Assembly: GCF_001509835.1 (NCBI RefSeq)
Contig: NZ_JXTJ01000006.1
Location: 1 to 64,000, forward strand
Direction: 5' to 3'
Source of the DNA: Allobosea sp. WAO
Lineage (GTDB): Bacteria > Pseudomonadota > Alphaproteobacteria > Rhizobiales > Beijerinckiaceae
Length of the DNA: 64,000 nucleotides
The notes below the pieces were generated by a model. That model saw only the letters and a list, made by a program, of their open reading frames with translations, made no database searches and was not told the origin of the DNA. The translations under genes and the position numbers were made by a program. Shown here in pieces: positions 45,654 through 55,303 of this stretch. The first letter of the stretch is position 1. Each line of letters opens with the position of its first letter.

Positions 45654-46748
45654 TCAATCCGGCTTGTCGATGTGCAGGGCCGCGGCCTTGGCGGCCGCCT
45701 GCTCCTGCGCCTTCACCTGCGTCTCATGCGCCATCGCTTTGCGCAGCTGGGCGCGCTCGAAGGCGAGCACGATCGGCAGTGAGAGCACCAGCGGCAGGAT
45801 GAGATAGAACAGGCGCCAGATCAGCAGCGCGGCGAAGACGGCGGGGGCGGGCACGCCCGGCATGACGGCAAGGAAGACCGCCTCCATCACCCCGACGCCG
45901 CCCGGAACCTGGCTGAGCAGGCCGGCCGAGAACGAGATCAGGAAGGCGCCGAGCACGATGAAGAAGCCGGGATTGCCCTGGTCCGGCAGGGCGAAATAGA
46001 TGATGCCGGCCGCCCCCATCAGCTCCAGCGGCGCGGCGAGATACTGCCGTGCGACGATCGGCAGACGGGGATAGACCAGCTCGAACTTGCCGATCCTGAG
46101 CGGCTTGAAGCGCAGCCACGAGCCGATCGTATAGAGAACGCAGAAGGCGAGCAGGCCGAAGCCGATCAACCGCGCCTGCGTGTCGCCGATGCCGAACCAT
46201 TGCGAGAGGCGGTGCAGGGGCCGCAGGATCTGCGGCTCGCCGACGAGGACGAGGCCGAGCAGCAGGATGGTACCGAAGGCGAAGGTGAAGGAGCAGAGCG
46301 CGACGAGGACCGCGATTTCTGCCGCGGTCAGCCCCTTCGCGTGATAGGCGCGGTAGCGCACCATCCCGCCGGAGAACACCGAGGCGCCGATATTGTGCGA
46401 CAGCGCATAAGTGACGAAGGAGCAGAGCGAGATATAGGGCCAGGAAATGCCCTTCTCCTTGCCGAGATGGAGAAGCGCGATGCGGTCGTACCAGGCGAGT
46501 GCGGCATAGGCGACCAATGTCGCGAGGCCGGCATGGAAGAAGGCGGCGGGCGGGATCAGCGCGATCTTCTGGCCGATGCCGCCGGCGACGATGGCGACGC
46601 TGTCCCAAAGCCCGGCATGCTCGAGGCGCGCGCTCATCGCCTCGTTGGTCAGAGCCTCGGCCTTGAGCTTGTCCCAGAGCAGCTCGACGGACCAGATGAC
46701 AGCGACGAGGCCGATCAGCGGCCAGAGATAGTCGAGATACTTCTTCAT
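45654..46748 (-). CDS. Lysylphosphatidylglycerol synthase-type membrane protein (UPF0104)
   Basis: A 364-residue membrane protein of the LPG-synthase transmembrane/YbhN family, with six to eight membrane segments. Family markers include LSHNIGASVFSGGMVRYRAY and SQVPGGVGVMEAVFLA. It lacks the aminoacyl-transferase domain of MprF, so it is probably a lipid-flippase-like or unassigned inner-membrane protein. ATG 46748 (MKKYLDYLWP) is chosen because the frame upstream is not conserved. A charged Ala/Gln/Lys-rich tail ends the protein. Confidence 0.82.
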   Translation of the reverse strand: MKKYLDYLWPLIGLVAVIWSVELLWDKLKAEALTNEAMSARLEHAGLWDSVAIVAGGIGQKIALIPPAAFFHAGLATLVAYAALAWYDRIALLHLGKEKGISWPYISLCSFVTYALSHNIGASVFSGGMVRYRAYHAKGLTAAEIAVLVALCSFTFAFGTILLLGLVLVGEPQILRPLHRLSQWFGIGDTQARLIGFGLLAFCVLYTIGSWLRFKPLRIGKFELVYPRLPIVARQYLAAPLELMGAAGIIYFALPDQGNPGFFIVLGAFLISFSAGLLSQVPGGVGVMEAVFLAVMPGVPAPAVFAALLIWRLFYLILPLVLSLPIVLAFERAQLRKAMAHETQVKAQEQAAAKAAALHIDKPD

Positions 46749-46919
46749 GAAACCCGCAGGCGGCCGGACGGCGAGGGAGGTATCGAGGCTATGCGCAGTC
46801 TGCAGCCGGCGCATGCGATATCCGCGCGGGTCGCGTTCGTCCTCTCTGCCAGCGGCCGGCAGAGAGGGCAAGCGGCGCGATGATGTTTCGTTTCAGCCGC
46901 GCCGCTCGCCACAAGGTCG

Positions 46920-47294
46920 TCAGTGGCCGTTCTTCTTGAGCCAGTCCCGCATGAAGGCGATTTCCTTCTCCTGCTCGGTGATGATCGCATTCGCGAGCTT
47001 GCGCAGCTCCGGGTCCTTGCCATGGGCGAGCACGACCTTGGCCATGTCGATCGCACCCTGGTGGTGCGGGATCATGCCGCGGACGAAATCGGCATCGGCG
47101 TCGCCGGTGAAGGCGACCATCATATCCTTGTGCATCTTGTCGTTGACCGCCTTGTAGGCGGCGGTCGAGGCGCTGTCCGCGGTGCTGGCGCCATGGCTGC
47201 CGTGACCCTGATGGCTCTGGGCAAGGGCGGAGCCGGCGGAGGCGAGGGCGCCGGACAGGGCAAGACCGGCGAAAAGCCTGCGGTCGATGGTCAT
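46920..47294 (-). CDS. DUF305 exported protein
   Basis: A 124-residue secreted protein. The signal peptide ends near ALAQS and is followed by a His-rich stretch HQGHGSHG. The DUF305 core includes MIPHHQGAIDMAKVVLAHG and LANAIITEQEKEIAFM. Relatives such as CopM bind copper or silver in the periplasm through these His and Met residues. Metal binding is likely; the neighbours give no further clue. Confidence 0.85.
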   Translation of the reverse strand: MTIDRRLFAGLALSGALASAGSALAQSHQGHGSHGASTADSASTAAYKAVNDKMHKDMMVAFTGDADADFVRGMIPHHQGAIDMAKVVLAHGKDPELRKLANAIITEQEKEIAFMRDWLKKNGH

Positions 47295-47461
47295 CGGATA
47301 TCCTTTCGAAGCACTAGGCCGCCATCGGGGCGTGCCGGGCCGAGCCCGGCATTGCCTGTGGGCAGGCTGCCGGGCGAACAGCCGGCCCGGTCCAGTTGGG
47401 CCGGGATCATGTCATGATCGCGGCGAAGCGAATCGAGCCCGGCATCGTCCGGCGGAGCCCC

Positions 47462-48076
47462 ATGTCCGAGACCCTTTCCATCAGCCTCAACGGCGTCACC
47501 GACCTGCCGCCGGGCAAGGTCGCCGCCATCGTCACCTCGCTCGAAATGACCGCGGCGCCGCCAGCGAGGCAGGACCCGCCGGGAACCGAGGAGTTGACGC
47601 TGGAGCCGATCGGCGCGGCCGACACGGCGCGCTATCTCGCCATGTACCGCGTGCTGGGCGAGCGCTGGATGTGGTTCAGCCGCCTGGTCAAGCCGGCAGC
47701 CCATAGCGAGGCGATCCTCGGCGACGCGGCGGTGCTCTGCTTCGTCGTGCGCTTGGATGGGCGGGATGTCGGATTGCTGGAGCTGGATTTCCGCGAGGCG
47801 GGCGAGGGGGAGCTCGCCTTTTTCGGCCTGGAGGAAAGCGTGCTCGGCAAGGGCGCTGGGCGCTGGCTGATGAACCGGGCTCTGGAACTGGCCTGGGCCT
47901 GGCCGATCGGGCGCTTCTGGGTGCACACCTGCACGCTCGACCATCAGGGCGCGCCGGAATTCTACCAGCGCTCCGGCTTCAAGGCGTTCAAGCGCAGCGT
48001 CGAGGTGGTCGACGATCCAAGGCTCGCGGGCCACATGCCGCGAGCTGCCGTGCCGCATCATCCGGTGATCGAATGA
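47462..48076 (+). CDS. GNAT-family N-acetyltransferase
   Basis: A 204-residue acetyltransferase. The start ATG 47462 has GGAG upstream. The acetyl-CoA site shows as GLEESVLGKGAGRWLMNRAL, followed by VHTCTLDHQGAPEFYQRSGF, the family's C-terminal hallmark. A 45-residue N-terminal extension precedes the domain. The substrate is unknown. It is convergent with fliJ. Confidence 0.82.
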   Translation: MSETLSISLNGVTDLPPGKVAAIVTSLEMTAAPPARQDPPGTEELTLEPIGAADTARYLAMYRVLGERWMWFSRLVKPAAHSEAILGDAAVLCFVVRLDGRDVGLLELDFREAGEGELAFFGLEESVLGKGAGRWLMNRALELAWAWPIGRFWVHTCTLDHQGAPEFYQRSGFKAFKRSVEVVDDPRLAGHMPRAAVPHHPVIE

Positions 48077-48089
48077 TGCGGCTGTGGGT

Positions 48090-48503
48090 TCACATACCGG
48101 GGCGCGAGGAGCGCAGGCCGATCGAGTCCATCATCGCCTGATCGCGCGCAGCGTCGGCGGCACGCTCGGTGGCGCGCTCGCGGTCCTCGAGGATCTCGAC
48201 CTTCTTCATCTCCTCGAAGGCCTCCTGCAGCTCGCCCTTGGCCTCTTCGAGCTGGCCCTGCAGGTTGTCGGCCGACTGGCGCAGATTGTCCCGGCGGCCG
48301 AGCGCTGCCTTGGCATAGGTCGGGTAGGCGAAATGGGCGGGATCCGAGATGCCGGCGCGGCTTTCCTCGTTCTGGATCTCGCGATCCAGATCGCCCGCCA
48401 TGCGGTGAAACTCTGCGATCATCATCTCGATCTGGCTCACGCGGCGGCGCTTTTCGTCCACCTGGAACCGTTTGAGACGCAAAAGGGTCTCTCGCGACTT
48501 CAT
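48090..48503 (-). CDS. fliJ: Flagellar export chaperone FliJ
   Basis: A 137-residue, almost wholly helical coiled-coil protein: MKSRETLLRLKRFQVDEKRR at the start and GQLEEAKGELQEAFEEMKKV later, typical of FliJ. FliJ sits in the FliI hexamer like the gamma subunit of F1-ATPase. It is normally directly downstream of fliI; here fliI lies 2.2 kb away on the same strand, with two plus-strand genes between. It must therefore have its own promoter or a long leader. Confidence 0.85.
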   Translation of the reverse strand: MKSRETLLRLKRFQVDEKRRRVSQIEMMIAEFHRMAGDLDREIQNEESRAGISDPAHFAYPTYAKAALGRRDNLRQSADNLQGQLEEAKGELQEAFEEMKKVEILEDRERATERAADAARDQAMMDSIGLRSSRPGM

Positions 48504-48639
48504 GTCGGCTCTTACTCCTGATTACGCATGGTGGTGCGCCGACCCCTCGGCGCGGCACCCGAACGACTTACGCGAGACGAAAAGGACAATGGCGCAAGGA
48601 GGTTGACCGTTCCTTACCGGCAATGGCCGCATTTGACGC

Positions 48640-49941
48640 ATGTTGCATCTGCGCCATGGAGCCTGCCGACAGGGCGTGGCCTCGCCTATTCTCGGTGACA
48701 TCAAGAATCAGCAGCAAAAGCGCTGCCGGACCATCGTCTTGCCTCGCCCCTTCCGCCTTCCCCAACATGGGCCGCTGCTCGCGGGCCTTGCCCTCACCCG
48801 GATCATCGGCTGGGGATCGATATACTATTCGCCCTCGGTGCTGGCGGCCTATCTCGACCGCGATCTTGGCCTGGGCCCGGCGGTGGTGTTCAGCGGCGTG
48901 ACCATCCTCTTGGTCACTGGCGCTGCGCTCTCGCCAGCCCTCGGGCGCCATCTCGACCAGCGCGGCACGCGACAGGCGATGTGTGTCGGCGCGGTGATCG
49001 CCGCGATCGGGCTCGCGCTGCTCTCGCAGGCGCAGGGGCCGGTGAGCTATCTCGCGACCTGGTTTGTCATCGGCATCGGCCATGCGATGCAACTCGCCAA
49101 CACCGGCAATGTCACGGTCGCGCAATTGATGGGCGAGCGCACGCGCCGGGTCATCGGCCTGATGATGCTGGTGACCGGGCTCGCCTCCAGCGTGTTCTGG
49201 CCGCTGACGGCGGCGCTCGCGGCGGCCTATGGCTGGCGCGTCTGCCTTTTAATCTTTGCGGCGATCCAGCTCTTTGTCGTCCTGCCGATCCATCTCGCCA
49301 TTCCGCGCTATCGGATGAAGCCGGCGAGCGAGACGGCGGAGCCAGGGCAGGTGAAAGCCGATGAAGGCCGGGTTCCGCCATCGGCGCGGCGCGCCACCTT
49401 CTGGCTGATGGCACTGAGCTTCTCCGCCAGCGGCCTGGTTTCCTGGGGGCTGCCGCTGCATGTGATCGGCCTGATGCAGGAGGCCGGGCTCAGCAATGCG
49501 ACGGCGGTGGCGATCGCGACGCTCAGCGGCCCGGCGACGCTGGTCGCGCGGGCCATCGATGCAGTTGCAGGCCACAGGCTGCCGGTCGAGCGCGTCGCGC
49601 TCGGCGGGCTCGCACTCGGACCGCTGTCCTGCCTGCTGATGGCACTCGCCCCTGGATCGGCCCCGGTCGCAGTCGCCTTTATCCTGCTGTTCAACGCCGC
49701 GATGGGGGTGATTGCGGTCGCGCGTGCGACCTTGCCGCTGGCACTGTTCGGCCGGCACGGCTTCGGCAGCATGCTCGGGCGCCTGGCGGTTCCACAGAAC
49801 CTGACCTTCGCGGCGTCGCCGGTACTGTTCGCGCTGATGATCGAGCGGATCGGCCCTTCCGGAACGCTCTACATGTCGGCGGCGATCCAGTTCATGGCTT
49901 TGCTGGCGATGTTCGCGCTTGTGCGCCGGCTGAGGGCCTGA
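48640..49941 (+). CDS. MFS transporter
   Basis: A twelve-segment major-facilitator protein of 433 residues from ATG 48640. The first 40 residues are not hydrophobic and the true start may be nearer 48738 (TTG). Conserved features are LTRIIGWGSIYYSPSVLAAY in segment 1 and GRHLDQRGTRQAM in loop 2-3. It lies between fliJ and fliI in the opposite orientation. Substrate unknown. Confidence 0.8.
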   Translation: MLHLRHGACRQGVASPILGDIKNQQQKRCRTIVLPRPFRLPQHGPLLAGLALTRIIGWGSIYYSPSVLAAYLDRDLGLGPAVVFSGVTILLVTGAALSPALGRHLDQRGTRQAMCVGAVIAAIGLALLSQAQGPVSYLATWFVIGIGHAMQLANTGNVTVAQLMGERTRRVIGLMMLVTGLASSVFWPLTAALAAAYGWRVCLLIFAAIQLFVVLPIHLAIPRYRMKPASETAEPGQVKADEGRVPPSARRATFWLMALSFSASGLVSWGLPLHVIGLMQEAGLSNATAVAIATLSGPATLVARAIDAVAGHRLPVERVALGGLALGPLSCLLMALAPGSAPVAVAFILLFNAAMGVIAVARATLPLALFGRHGFGSMLGRLAVPQNLTFAASPVLFALMIERIGPSGTLYMSAAIQFMALLAMFALVRRLRA

Positions 49942-50068
49942 CCCCGGCGGGCGCAAATGCCGCGGTCCGTGCCTTGGGCTCGCCATGCTAGCGCGGGAAC
50001 GGTGCGAGCGCAGTCGTCTGGTTCCCCGGGCGAGCGCGCCGTCGCTGGTGCGATGCGCGCCATCCAGA

Positions 50069-50671
50069 ATGAGAATTCCCAGCCCCATGCCTACGTCTCC
50101 GACCCGTCGCCTCGCTTTGCAGACCTTGCTGGGAGGCCTCGCCATCCCGGCGTTCGCTGGCGAGCGCCCGCCGGTCTTTCGCACCTCGCGCTATCAGTTT
50201 CGGGAGCTCGATCCGATCGTTACCATGACGGCGTTGAAGCTGGCCCGGCTCGACGGCAAGCCGGCGCTGGCGAACCCGACAAGCGGGAAGGTCACCTTGA
50301 TCTATCTCTGGGCGACCTGGTGCCCGGTCTGCCGGGTCGAGCTGCCGCGCTTCGAGCGCCAGCTGGCGCAGCTCCGGCAGGACGGTGTCGACCTGTTGAC
50401 GATAGCCACGGACGAGCGCGAGCCGGCGTATGTTCGGGCCTATCTCGCCCGGCTCGGTGTCAAGCAGCTTCCGGTCTTCCTCGACCATGGCGGGAAACGG
50501 CTTTCGGCGCAGCGCGAGGACGGTAGCGAGTCGCCGTTCTCGCTCGCCGAAGGCCAGCCGATCACCTACGCCGTCGATCCCAACGGCGGGGTGCGCGGCT
50601 ATCTGCTCGGGGAGGCCGACTGGTCCTCGCCGCAGGCACAGGCGCTGCTCGGCTATTTCGCCAGGGCATGA
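50069..50671 (+). CDS. TlpA-like thioredoxin-family protein
   Basis: A 200-residue exported thioredoxin-like protein from ATG 50069; ATG 50087 is equally possible. The leader (TRRLALQTLLGGLAIPAFA) contains twin arginines. The thioredoxin fold has the redox motif WCPVC in YLWATWCPVCRVELP and the cis-Pro segment near LPVFLD. TlpA/ResA-like proteins reduce periplasmic disulfides, often in cytochrome biogenesis. It follows the MFS gene and converges on fliI. Confidence 0.8.
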   Translation: MRIPSPMPTSPTRRLALQTLLGGLAIPAFAGERPPVFRTSRYQFRELDPIVTMTALKLARLDGKPALANPTSGKVTLIYLWATWCPVCRVELPRFERQLAQLRQDGVDLLTIATDEREPAYVRAYLARLGVKQLPVFLDHGGKRLSAQREDGSESPFSLAEGQPITYAVDPNGGVRGYLLGEADWSSPQAQALLGYFARA

Positions 50672-50683
50672 TGAGACGAGGCT

Positions 50684-52024
50684 TCACATTCCCATGATGC
50701 GAGCGAGCCTCGCATAGCCGTCGCCGAGCCCCGTCGCCTCGTCCTTGGCCTGCTTCAGGAAGGCTTCGAGCTCGGGGTTGAGGCGGATCGCCTCGTCGAC
50801 CTCGGCGGAGGCGCCCTGGCGATAGGCGCCGAGGCGAATCAGCTCCTCCATGTCGGCATAGGTCGCGAGCGTGGCACGGGCCTTCTGCACGACCGGATAG
50901 TAGGCGGGGTCGCAGGAGCGCGGCATGGTGCGCGACACCGATTTCAGCACGTTCACCGCCGGATAGCGGCCACGTTCGGCGATGCCGCGTTCCATCACGA
51001 TATGGCCGTCGAGAATGCCGCGCACGGCGTCGGCGACCGGTTCGTCATGGTCGCCGCCATCGACCAGAACCGTGAACAGGCCGGTGATCGCGCCGTCGCC
51101 GGTGCCCGGGCCAGCGCGTTCGAGCAGGCGCGGCAATTCGGCGAAGACGGTGGGCGTATAGCCCTTGGTGGTCGGCGGCTCGCCGGCGGCGAGGCCGATC
51201 TCGCGCATCGCCATGGCGAAGCGGGTGACCGAGTCCATCAGGCACATCACCTGCAGATCCTGGTCGCGGAAGAACTCGGCCAGCGCCAGCGTCGTCAACG
51301 CCGCCTGCTTGCGCATCAGCGCCGGCTCGTCCGAGGTCGCGACGACGACGACCGAGCGGGCGAGCCCGTCCGGCCCGAGATCGTCCTGAAGGAATTCCTG
51401 GACCTCACGACCGCGCTCGCCGACGAGGCCGATGATGTTGACGTCGGCGCGCGCATAGCGCGCCAGCATCGAGAGCAGCACCGATTTGCCGACGCCGGAG
51501 CCGGCGAAGATGCCCATGCGCTGGCCAAGACAGCAGGTCAGGAAGGTGTTGAGCGCCCGCACGCCGAGATCTAGCGGCGGGCCGACGCGGCGCCTGGCAT
51601 GGGCCGGCGGCGGGTCGTTGCGGAAGGGGATCGTCCTTTCGCCTAGCGGCAGGGGCGGGCCGCCATCCACAGGCCGGCCGAGCGCATCGACGACGCGGCC
51701 GAGCCAGGCGGATGTCGGACGCAGCCCAGGCACCGTGCGCTCGACATAGGCGGGGCAGCCGCGCCGGACGCCGTCGAGCCCGCCAAAGGGCATGACCAGG
51801 GCCTTGTCGCCGGAAAAGCCGATGACTTCGCAAGGAATCCGCGTGCCGGCCGCGATCTCGATACCGACGCGCCCGCCGAGGCTCATCGCCGAGATCGGCC
51901 CGGAAACCTCGACCATCAGGCCGCGCACGGCGGTGACCCGGCCATAGACGGTCGTGCCCTCGATGCCGCCGATGATCGCGGCGAGGTGGGAAAGCCGTTC
52001 GGGATCGCGTTGCGCGCCGCTCAT
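50684..52024 (-). CDS. fliI: Flagellar type III export ATPase FliI
   Basis: A 446-residue F1-like ATPase powering flagellar export. Walker [12 protein letters not shown], catalytic [10 protein letters not shown], Walker [12 protein letters not shown] and the export-family [20 protein letters not shown] are present. ATG 52024 ([11 protein letters not shown]) is chosen because an upstream ATG (52066) adds an unconserved 14-residue leader. Its upstream region is shared with the divergent ctrA. fliJ is not adjacent. Confidence 0.95.
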   Translation of the reverse strand: MSGAQRDPERLSHLAAIIGGIEGTTVYGRVTAVRGLMVEVSGPISAMSLGGRVGIEIAAGTRIPCEVIGFSGDKALVMPFGGLDGVRRGCPAYVERTVPGLRPTSAWLGRVVDALGRPVDGGPPLPLGERTIPFRNDPPPAHARRRVGPPLDLGVRALNTFLTCCLGQRMGIFAGSGVGKSVLLSMLARYARADVNIIGLVGERGREVQEFLQDDLGPDGLARSVVVVATSDEPALMRKQAALTTLALAEFFRDQDLQVMCLMDSVTRFAMAMREIGLAAGEPPTTKGYTPTVFAELPRLLERAGPGTGDGAITGLFTVLVDGGDHDEPVADAVRGILDGHIVMERGIAERGRYPAVNVLKSVSRTMPRSCDPAYYPVVQKARATLATYADMEELIRLGAYRQGASAEVDEAIRLNPELEAFLKQAKDEATGLGDGYARLARIMGM

Positions 52025-52369
52025 GATGCCTGCCGTCAACCTTTCATTTACCTCTGTGATTAACACTGCGTTTCGAAGCTATGCCGCTGGGAGGTGCCGT
52101 TTTCGGGCAAATCCTCGGGGCGAGCTTCCGCGAAGGGCGCTTTCGCGGCTGAAGCCAGACTGATCCGTGTCAAATTCGACTCACCTCGACAAGGATCGTT
52201 AGCTTTCTCCGAAGAAGCGCTTGCGCCCGGGAATCAGGGTTTGTTAACCATTTCCCCGTAGCGTGTCGCGTGGCGTTTCATCAGGCAAGCTTTCGTCGTC
52301 CAGGGCCGTGGGGGTTCGGGACGGAGTCAATTCGGATCGCTGGCCTCGGGGCGAAATTGGGGACGTGAC
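52025..52369 (+). promoter_or_regulatory. ctrA promoter region with GANTC and CtrA half-sites
   Basis: 345 bases between fliI and ctrA without a gene. GANTC methylation sites occur at 52178, 52231 and 52324, and the CtrA-type half-site TTAACCA lies at 52244. In Caulobacter the ctrA promoter is controlled by CcrM methylation of GANTC and by CtrA itself. Confidence 0.55.
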
Positions 52370-53071
52370 ATGCGGGTTCTGCTGATCGAAGACGATAGCG
52401 CAACCGCCCAAAGCATCGAGCTGATGCTGAAGTCAGAGAGCTTCAACGTCTACACGACGGACCTGGGCGAAGAGGGCGTCGATCTCGGCAAGCTCTACGA
52501 TTACGACATTATCCTGCTGGACCTCAATCTGCCCGACATGTCCGGCTACGAGGTCCTGCGGTCCTTACGCGTCGCCAAGGTCAAGACCCCGATCCTGATC
52601 CTCTCCGGCCTCGCCGGCATCGAGGACAAGGTGAAGGGCCTCGGCTTCGGCGCCGACGACTACCTGACCAAGCCGTTCCACAAGGACGAGCTGGTCGCGC
52701 GCATCCACGCCATCGTCCGCCGCTCGAAGGGCCATGCCCAGTCGGTGATCACGACCGGCGACCTCGTCGTCAATCTCGACACCAAGACCGTCGAGGTCGA
52801 TGCCCAGCGCGTTCACCTGACGGGCAAGGAATACCAGATGCTGGAGCTGCTCTCGCTCCGCAAGGGCACGACGCTCACCAAGGAGATGTTCCTCAACCAT
52901 CTCTATGGCGGCATGGACGAGCCCGAGCTCAAGATCATCGACGTGTTCATCTGCAAGCTGCGCAAGAAGCTGGCGAACGCGTCTGACGGCAAGAACTACA
53001 TCGAGACGGTCTGGGGACGCGGCTATGTGCTGCGCGAGCCGTCCGAAGCCGAGGAACGCATCCCGGCCTGA
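52370..53071 (+). CDS. ctrA: Cell-cycle master regulator CtrA
   Basis: A 233-residue OmpR-family response regulator nearly identical in layout to Caulobacter CtrA: receiver with LIEDDSA, phosphoacceptor Asp51 in [16 protein letters not shown] and the Lys-Pro in [16 protein letters not shown]-binding domain with [20 protein letters not shown] and [16 protein letters not shown]. It receives phosphate via CckA-ChpT; chpT is encoded at 58918. It controls flagellar and division genes in this order. A strong terminator follows. Confidence 0.97.
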   Translation: MRVLLIEDDSATAQSIELMLKSESFNVYTTDLGEEGVDLGKLYDYDIILLDLNLPDMSGYEVLRSLRVAKVKTPILILSGLAGIEDKVKGLGFGADDYLTKPFHKDELVARIHAIVRRSKGHAQSVITTGDLVVNLDTKTVEVDAQRVHLTGKEYQMLELLSLRKGTTLTKEMFLNHLYGGMDEPELKIIDVFICKLRKKLANASDGKNYIETVWGRGYVLREPSEAEERIPA

Positions 53072-53152
53072 GGTTTCGTCATCAGCGTGTCATCACCGGC
53101 ACGCTAAAGCTAAGTCGCCTGATCGTCGGATGTACACGACAGGTGAACGGGG

Positions 53153-53181
53153 ACCCCGCCGAGAGGCGGGGTTTTTGTTTT
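53153..53181 (+). terminator. Rho-independent terminator after ctrA
   Basis: An 8-bp G+C stem (53153-53160 with 53165-53172) around GAGA is followed by TTTTTGTTTT, a textbook terminator, about 80 bases after the ctrA stop. Confidence 0.9.
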
Positions 53182-53243
53182 GGCGCCTAGCGCGACGAGG
53201 TTCGTCGCATCGATGGGATGTTGTCTGCGCGGCGCAGGCCGCT

Positions 53244-54128
53244 TCAGCTCAGCGGGACGAAGTTGCGCGCGGGAGGTGCCGCCGGGCTGGCGGTCTCCGG
53301 TCGTTGCGTCGCCCGGCTCGCGGCGTCGCGGTAAAGTCCACGATGGACAGGGTCGGGCACCAGCGTTGTCGTGATGCCGATCACCGTCTCGGCCGCGCCG
53401 AGGACGAAGGCGCCGTTCGGCGAAAGCCGCTGGGAGAGCGCCGCCATTACACGCGCCTTGGTCGGCACGTCGAAATAGATCAGAACGTTGCGGCAGAAGA
53501 TGACGTCGAACTGGCCGAGATGGGCACTCGATTCCAGTAGATTGTGCTGCCTGAGCTCGACCATGGCGCGAATGCGGTCATCGACGCGCCACTTGTCGCC
53601 TTCCTGGCGGAAGTATTTGAGCAGGAGCTGGATCGGCAGGCCGCGCTGGACCTCGAACTGGCTGTAGAGACCCTGGCGAGCCTTCTCGAGCACCTCGGTC
53701 GAGATGTCGGTGCCGAGGATCTCGATCTTCCAGCCGGCGAGGCGCGGGGCCGCCTCGTCGAGGATCATCGCCAGCGAATACGCCTCCTGTCCGCTCGAGA
53801 CGGCGGCGCACCAGATGCGCAGCTGCCGGCTCTGGGAATTGGCGGCGAGCTTCTCGGGCAGGATGACGTCCCGGAACAGGTCGAAAGGCGTCTTGTCCCG
53901 GAAGAAAAGGGTTTCGTTGGTCGTCATCGCTTCGACGACGGCGTTCTCCAGCTCGCGGCCGGGCTCGCGGCGCAAGCTCGCGACGAGCGCAGTGATGCTC
54001 TCGATGCCGCGCCGCCGGCAGAGCATGCCGAGCCGGCTTTCGACGAGATAGCCCTTCTCGGCGCGGAGATGCAGGCCGGAACGGACCTGGAGCAGGACGC
54101 GCAGGAAGTCGAAGTCTTGCTCCGTCAT
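53244..54128 (-). CDS. cheR: Chemotaxis methyltransferase CheR
   Basis: A 294-residue enzyme that methylates glutamates of chemoreceptors using SAM. The N-terminal helical domain ends with ETLFFRDKTPFDLFRDVILP. The SAM domain has RIWCAAVSSGQEAYSLAMIL, ILGTDIST and the conserved FDVIFCRNVLIYFD. A Pro/Ala-rich tail follows. Last gene of the che operon; ATGA overlap with cheB. Confidence 0.94.
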   Translation of the reverse strand: MTEQDFDFLRVLLQVRSGLHLRAEKGYLVESRLGMLCRRRGIESITALVASLRREPGRELENAVVEAMTTNETLFFRDKTPFDLFRDVILPEKLAANSQSRQLRIWCAAVSSGQEAYSLAMILDEAAPRLAGWKIEILGTDISTEVLEKARQGLYSQFEVQRGLPIQLLLKYFRQEGDKWRVDDRIRAMVELRQHNLLESSAHLGQFDVIFCRNVLIYFDVPTKARVMAALSQRLSPNGAFVLGAAETVIGITTTLVPDPVHRGLYRDAASRATQRPETASPAAPPARNFVPLS

Positions 54129-55243
54129 GCGCCATGGCCTCCGCCGACGAGGGCGCGGATGGCCGGGCCGATGCTGCCGAGGGAGATGACGGCGCTGGCA
54201 TGGCGGGCGCGGACGACGGAGCCCGGCATGCCCCAGATGGTGCTCGATGCCTCGTCCTGGGCGATGACGGCGGCGCCGGCGCGCCGCAGCGCAGCGGCGC
54301 CCTCCGTGCCGTCGCTGCCCATGCCGGTCATCACCAGGGCGAGCGCGGCGGGGCCGAGATGACGGGCGGCCTCGTTGAACAGCACGTCCACCGCCGGGCG
54401 GCAGAAGCGCACCGGCGGCCCGTCGCTGACATTGGCGACGATATGGCCGAGCTTGCGCTCGATGCCGAGATGACGCCCGCCGGGCGCGATGTAGACGGTG
54501 CCGCGCGCCAGCCGCTCGCCATCATAGGGCTCGCGTGCGGGAACTCCGATCTGGGTCGCGATCTGGTCGGCGAAGGAGGCGGTAAACAGCGGCGGCATGT
54601 GCTGAACGACCAGCGTGGTCAGATTGTGCACGGCCTCGCCGAGATCTGCCAGCACGCGGGCCACGGCACGGGGGCCGCCGGTTGAGGCGCCGATCACCAG
54701 ATAGCGCGGCACGACCGAGACGAGGGGCTTGAGATCGACCACGCCGACCGGGGGCGGGGTGTGCGGCATGGACGGCTCGGCTTCCACCAGAGCGTGCCGG
54801 CCGCGCGACTGCTCGATGCTGGTGAGCTTGCCGAGGAACTCGCTGCGGAAATCGAGGGACAGGGTCAGGCCGCTGCGGCTTTCCGGTTTCGGCAAGACAT
54901 CGACGGCGCCCATCGTCATGCATTGCAAGGCGAGGCGGGCATTGCGCTCGGTCAGCGTCGTCGTCATCAGGACGGCGCTGCCGGGGCTCTCCTTGACGAG
55001 GCGGGGCAGGGCGGCGACGCCGTCGAGGCCGGGCATGTCGATATCGAGCACGACGATGTCCGGGTGATAGCGGGCGGCATGCTCGATCGCCATCTCGCCG
55101 TCGCCGGCGACGGCGACGACGTTGAACTTGCCGCTTTCGCCGAGCCAGCGCGCGAACAGCCCGCGCACGACGACGGAGTCGTCGACGATCATCACGGTAC
55201 TCGGCCGTGCGCTGGGCTGGGGCATCGGGCTCGCGGTCAGCAT
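54125..55243 (-). CDS. cheB: Chemotaxis methylesterase CheB
   Basis: A 372-residue two-domain enzyme: an N-terminal receiver (VMIVDDSVVVRGLF, phosphoacceptor in VVLDIDMPGLDG, MTTTLTERN) and a C-terminal methylesterase with catalytic Ser in IGASTGGPRAV, His in VVQHMPP and Asp in TGMGSDGTEGA. ATG 55243 is preferred; 55225 is possible. It removes receptor methyl groups to adapt the signal. It overlaps cheR. Confidence 0.94.
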   Translation of the reverse strand: MLTASPMPQPSARPSTVMIVDDSVVVRGLFARWLGESGKFNVVAVAGDGEMAIEHAARYHPDIVVLDIDMPGLDGVAALPRLVKESPGSAVLMTTTLTERNARLALQCMTMGAVDVLPKPESRSGLTLSLDFRSEFLGKLTSIEQSRGRHALVEAEPSMPHTPPPVGVVDLKPLVSVVPRYLVIGASTGGPRAVARVLADLGEAVHNLTTLVVQHMPPLFTASFADQIATQIGVPAREPYDGERLARGTVYIAPGGRHLGIERKLGHIVANVSDGPPVRFCRPAVDVLFNEAARHLGPAALALVMTGMGSDGTEGAAALRRAGAAVIAQDEASSTIWGMPGSVVRARHASAVISLGSIGPAIRALVGGGHGA

Positions 55244-55303
55244 TGAAAACGCTTGTTCGAAACGGGCTCGCAGCGTCCGGCAACGAGCCGCGGACACATC
55301 AGG

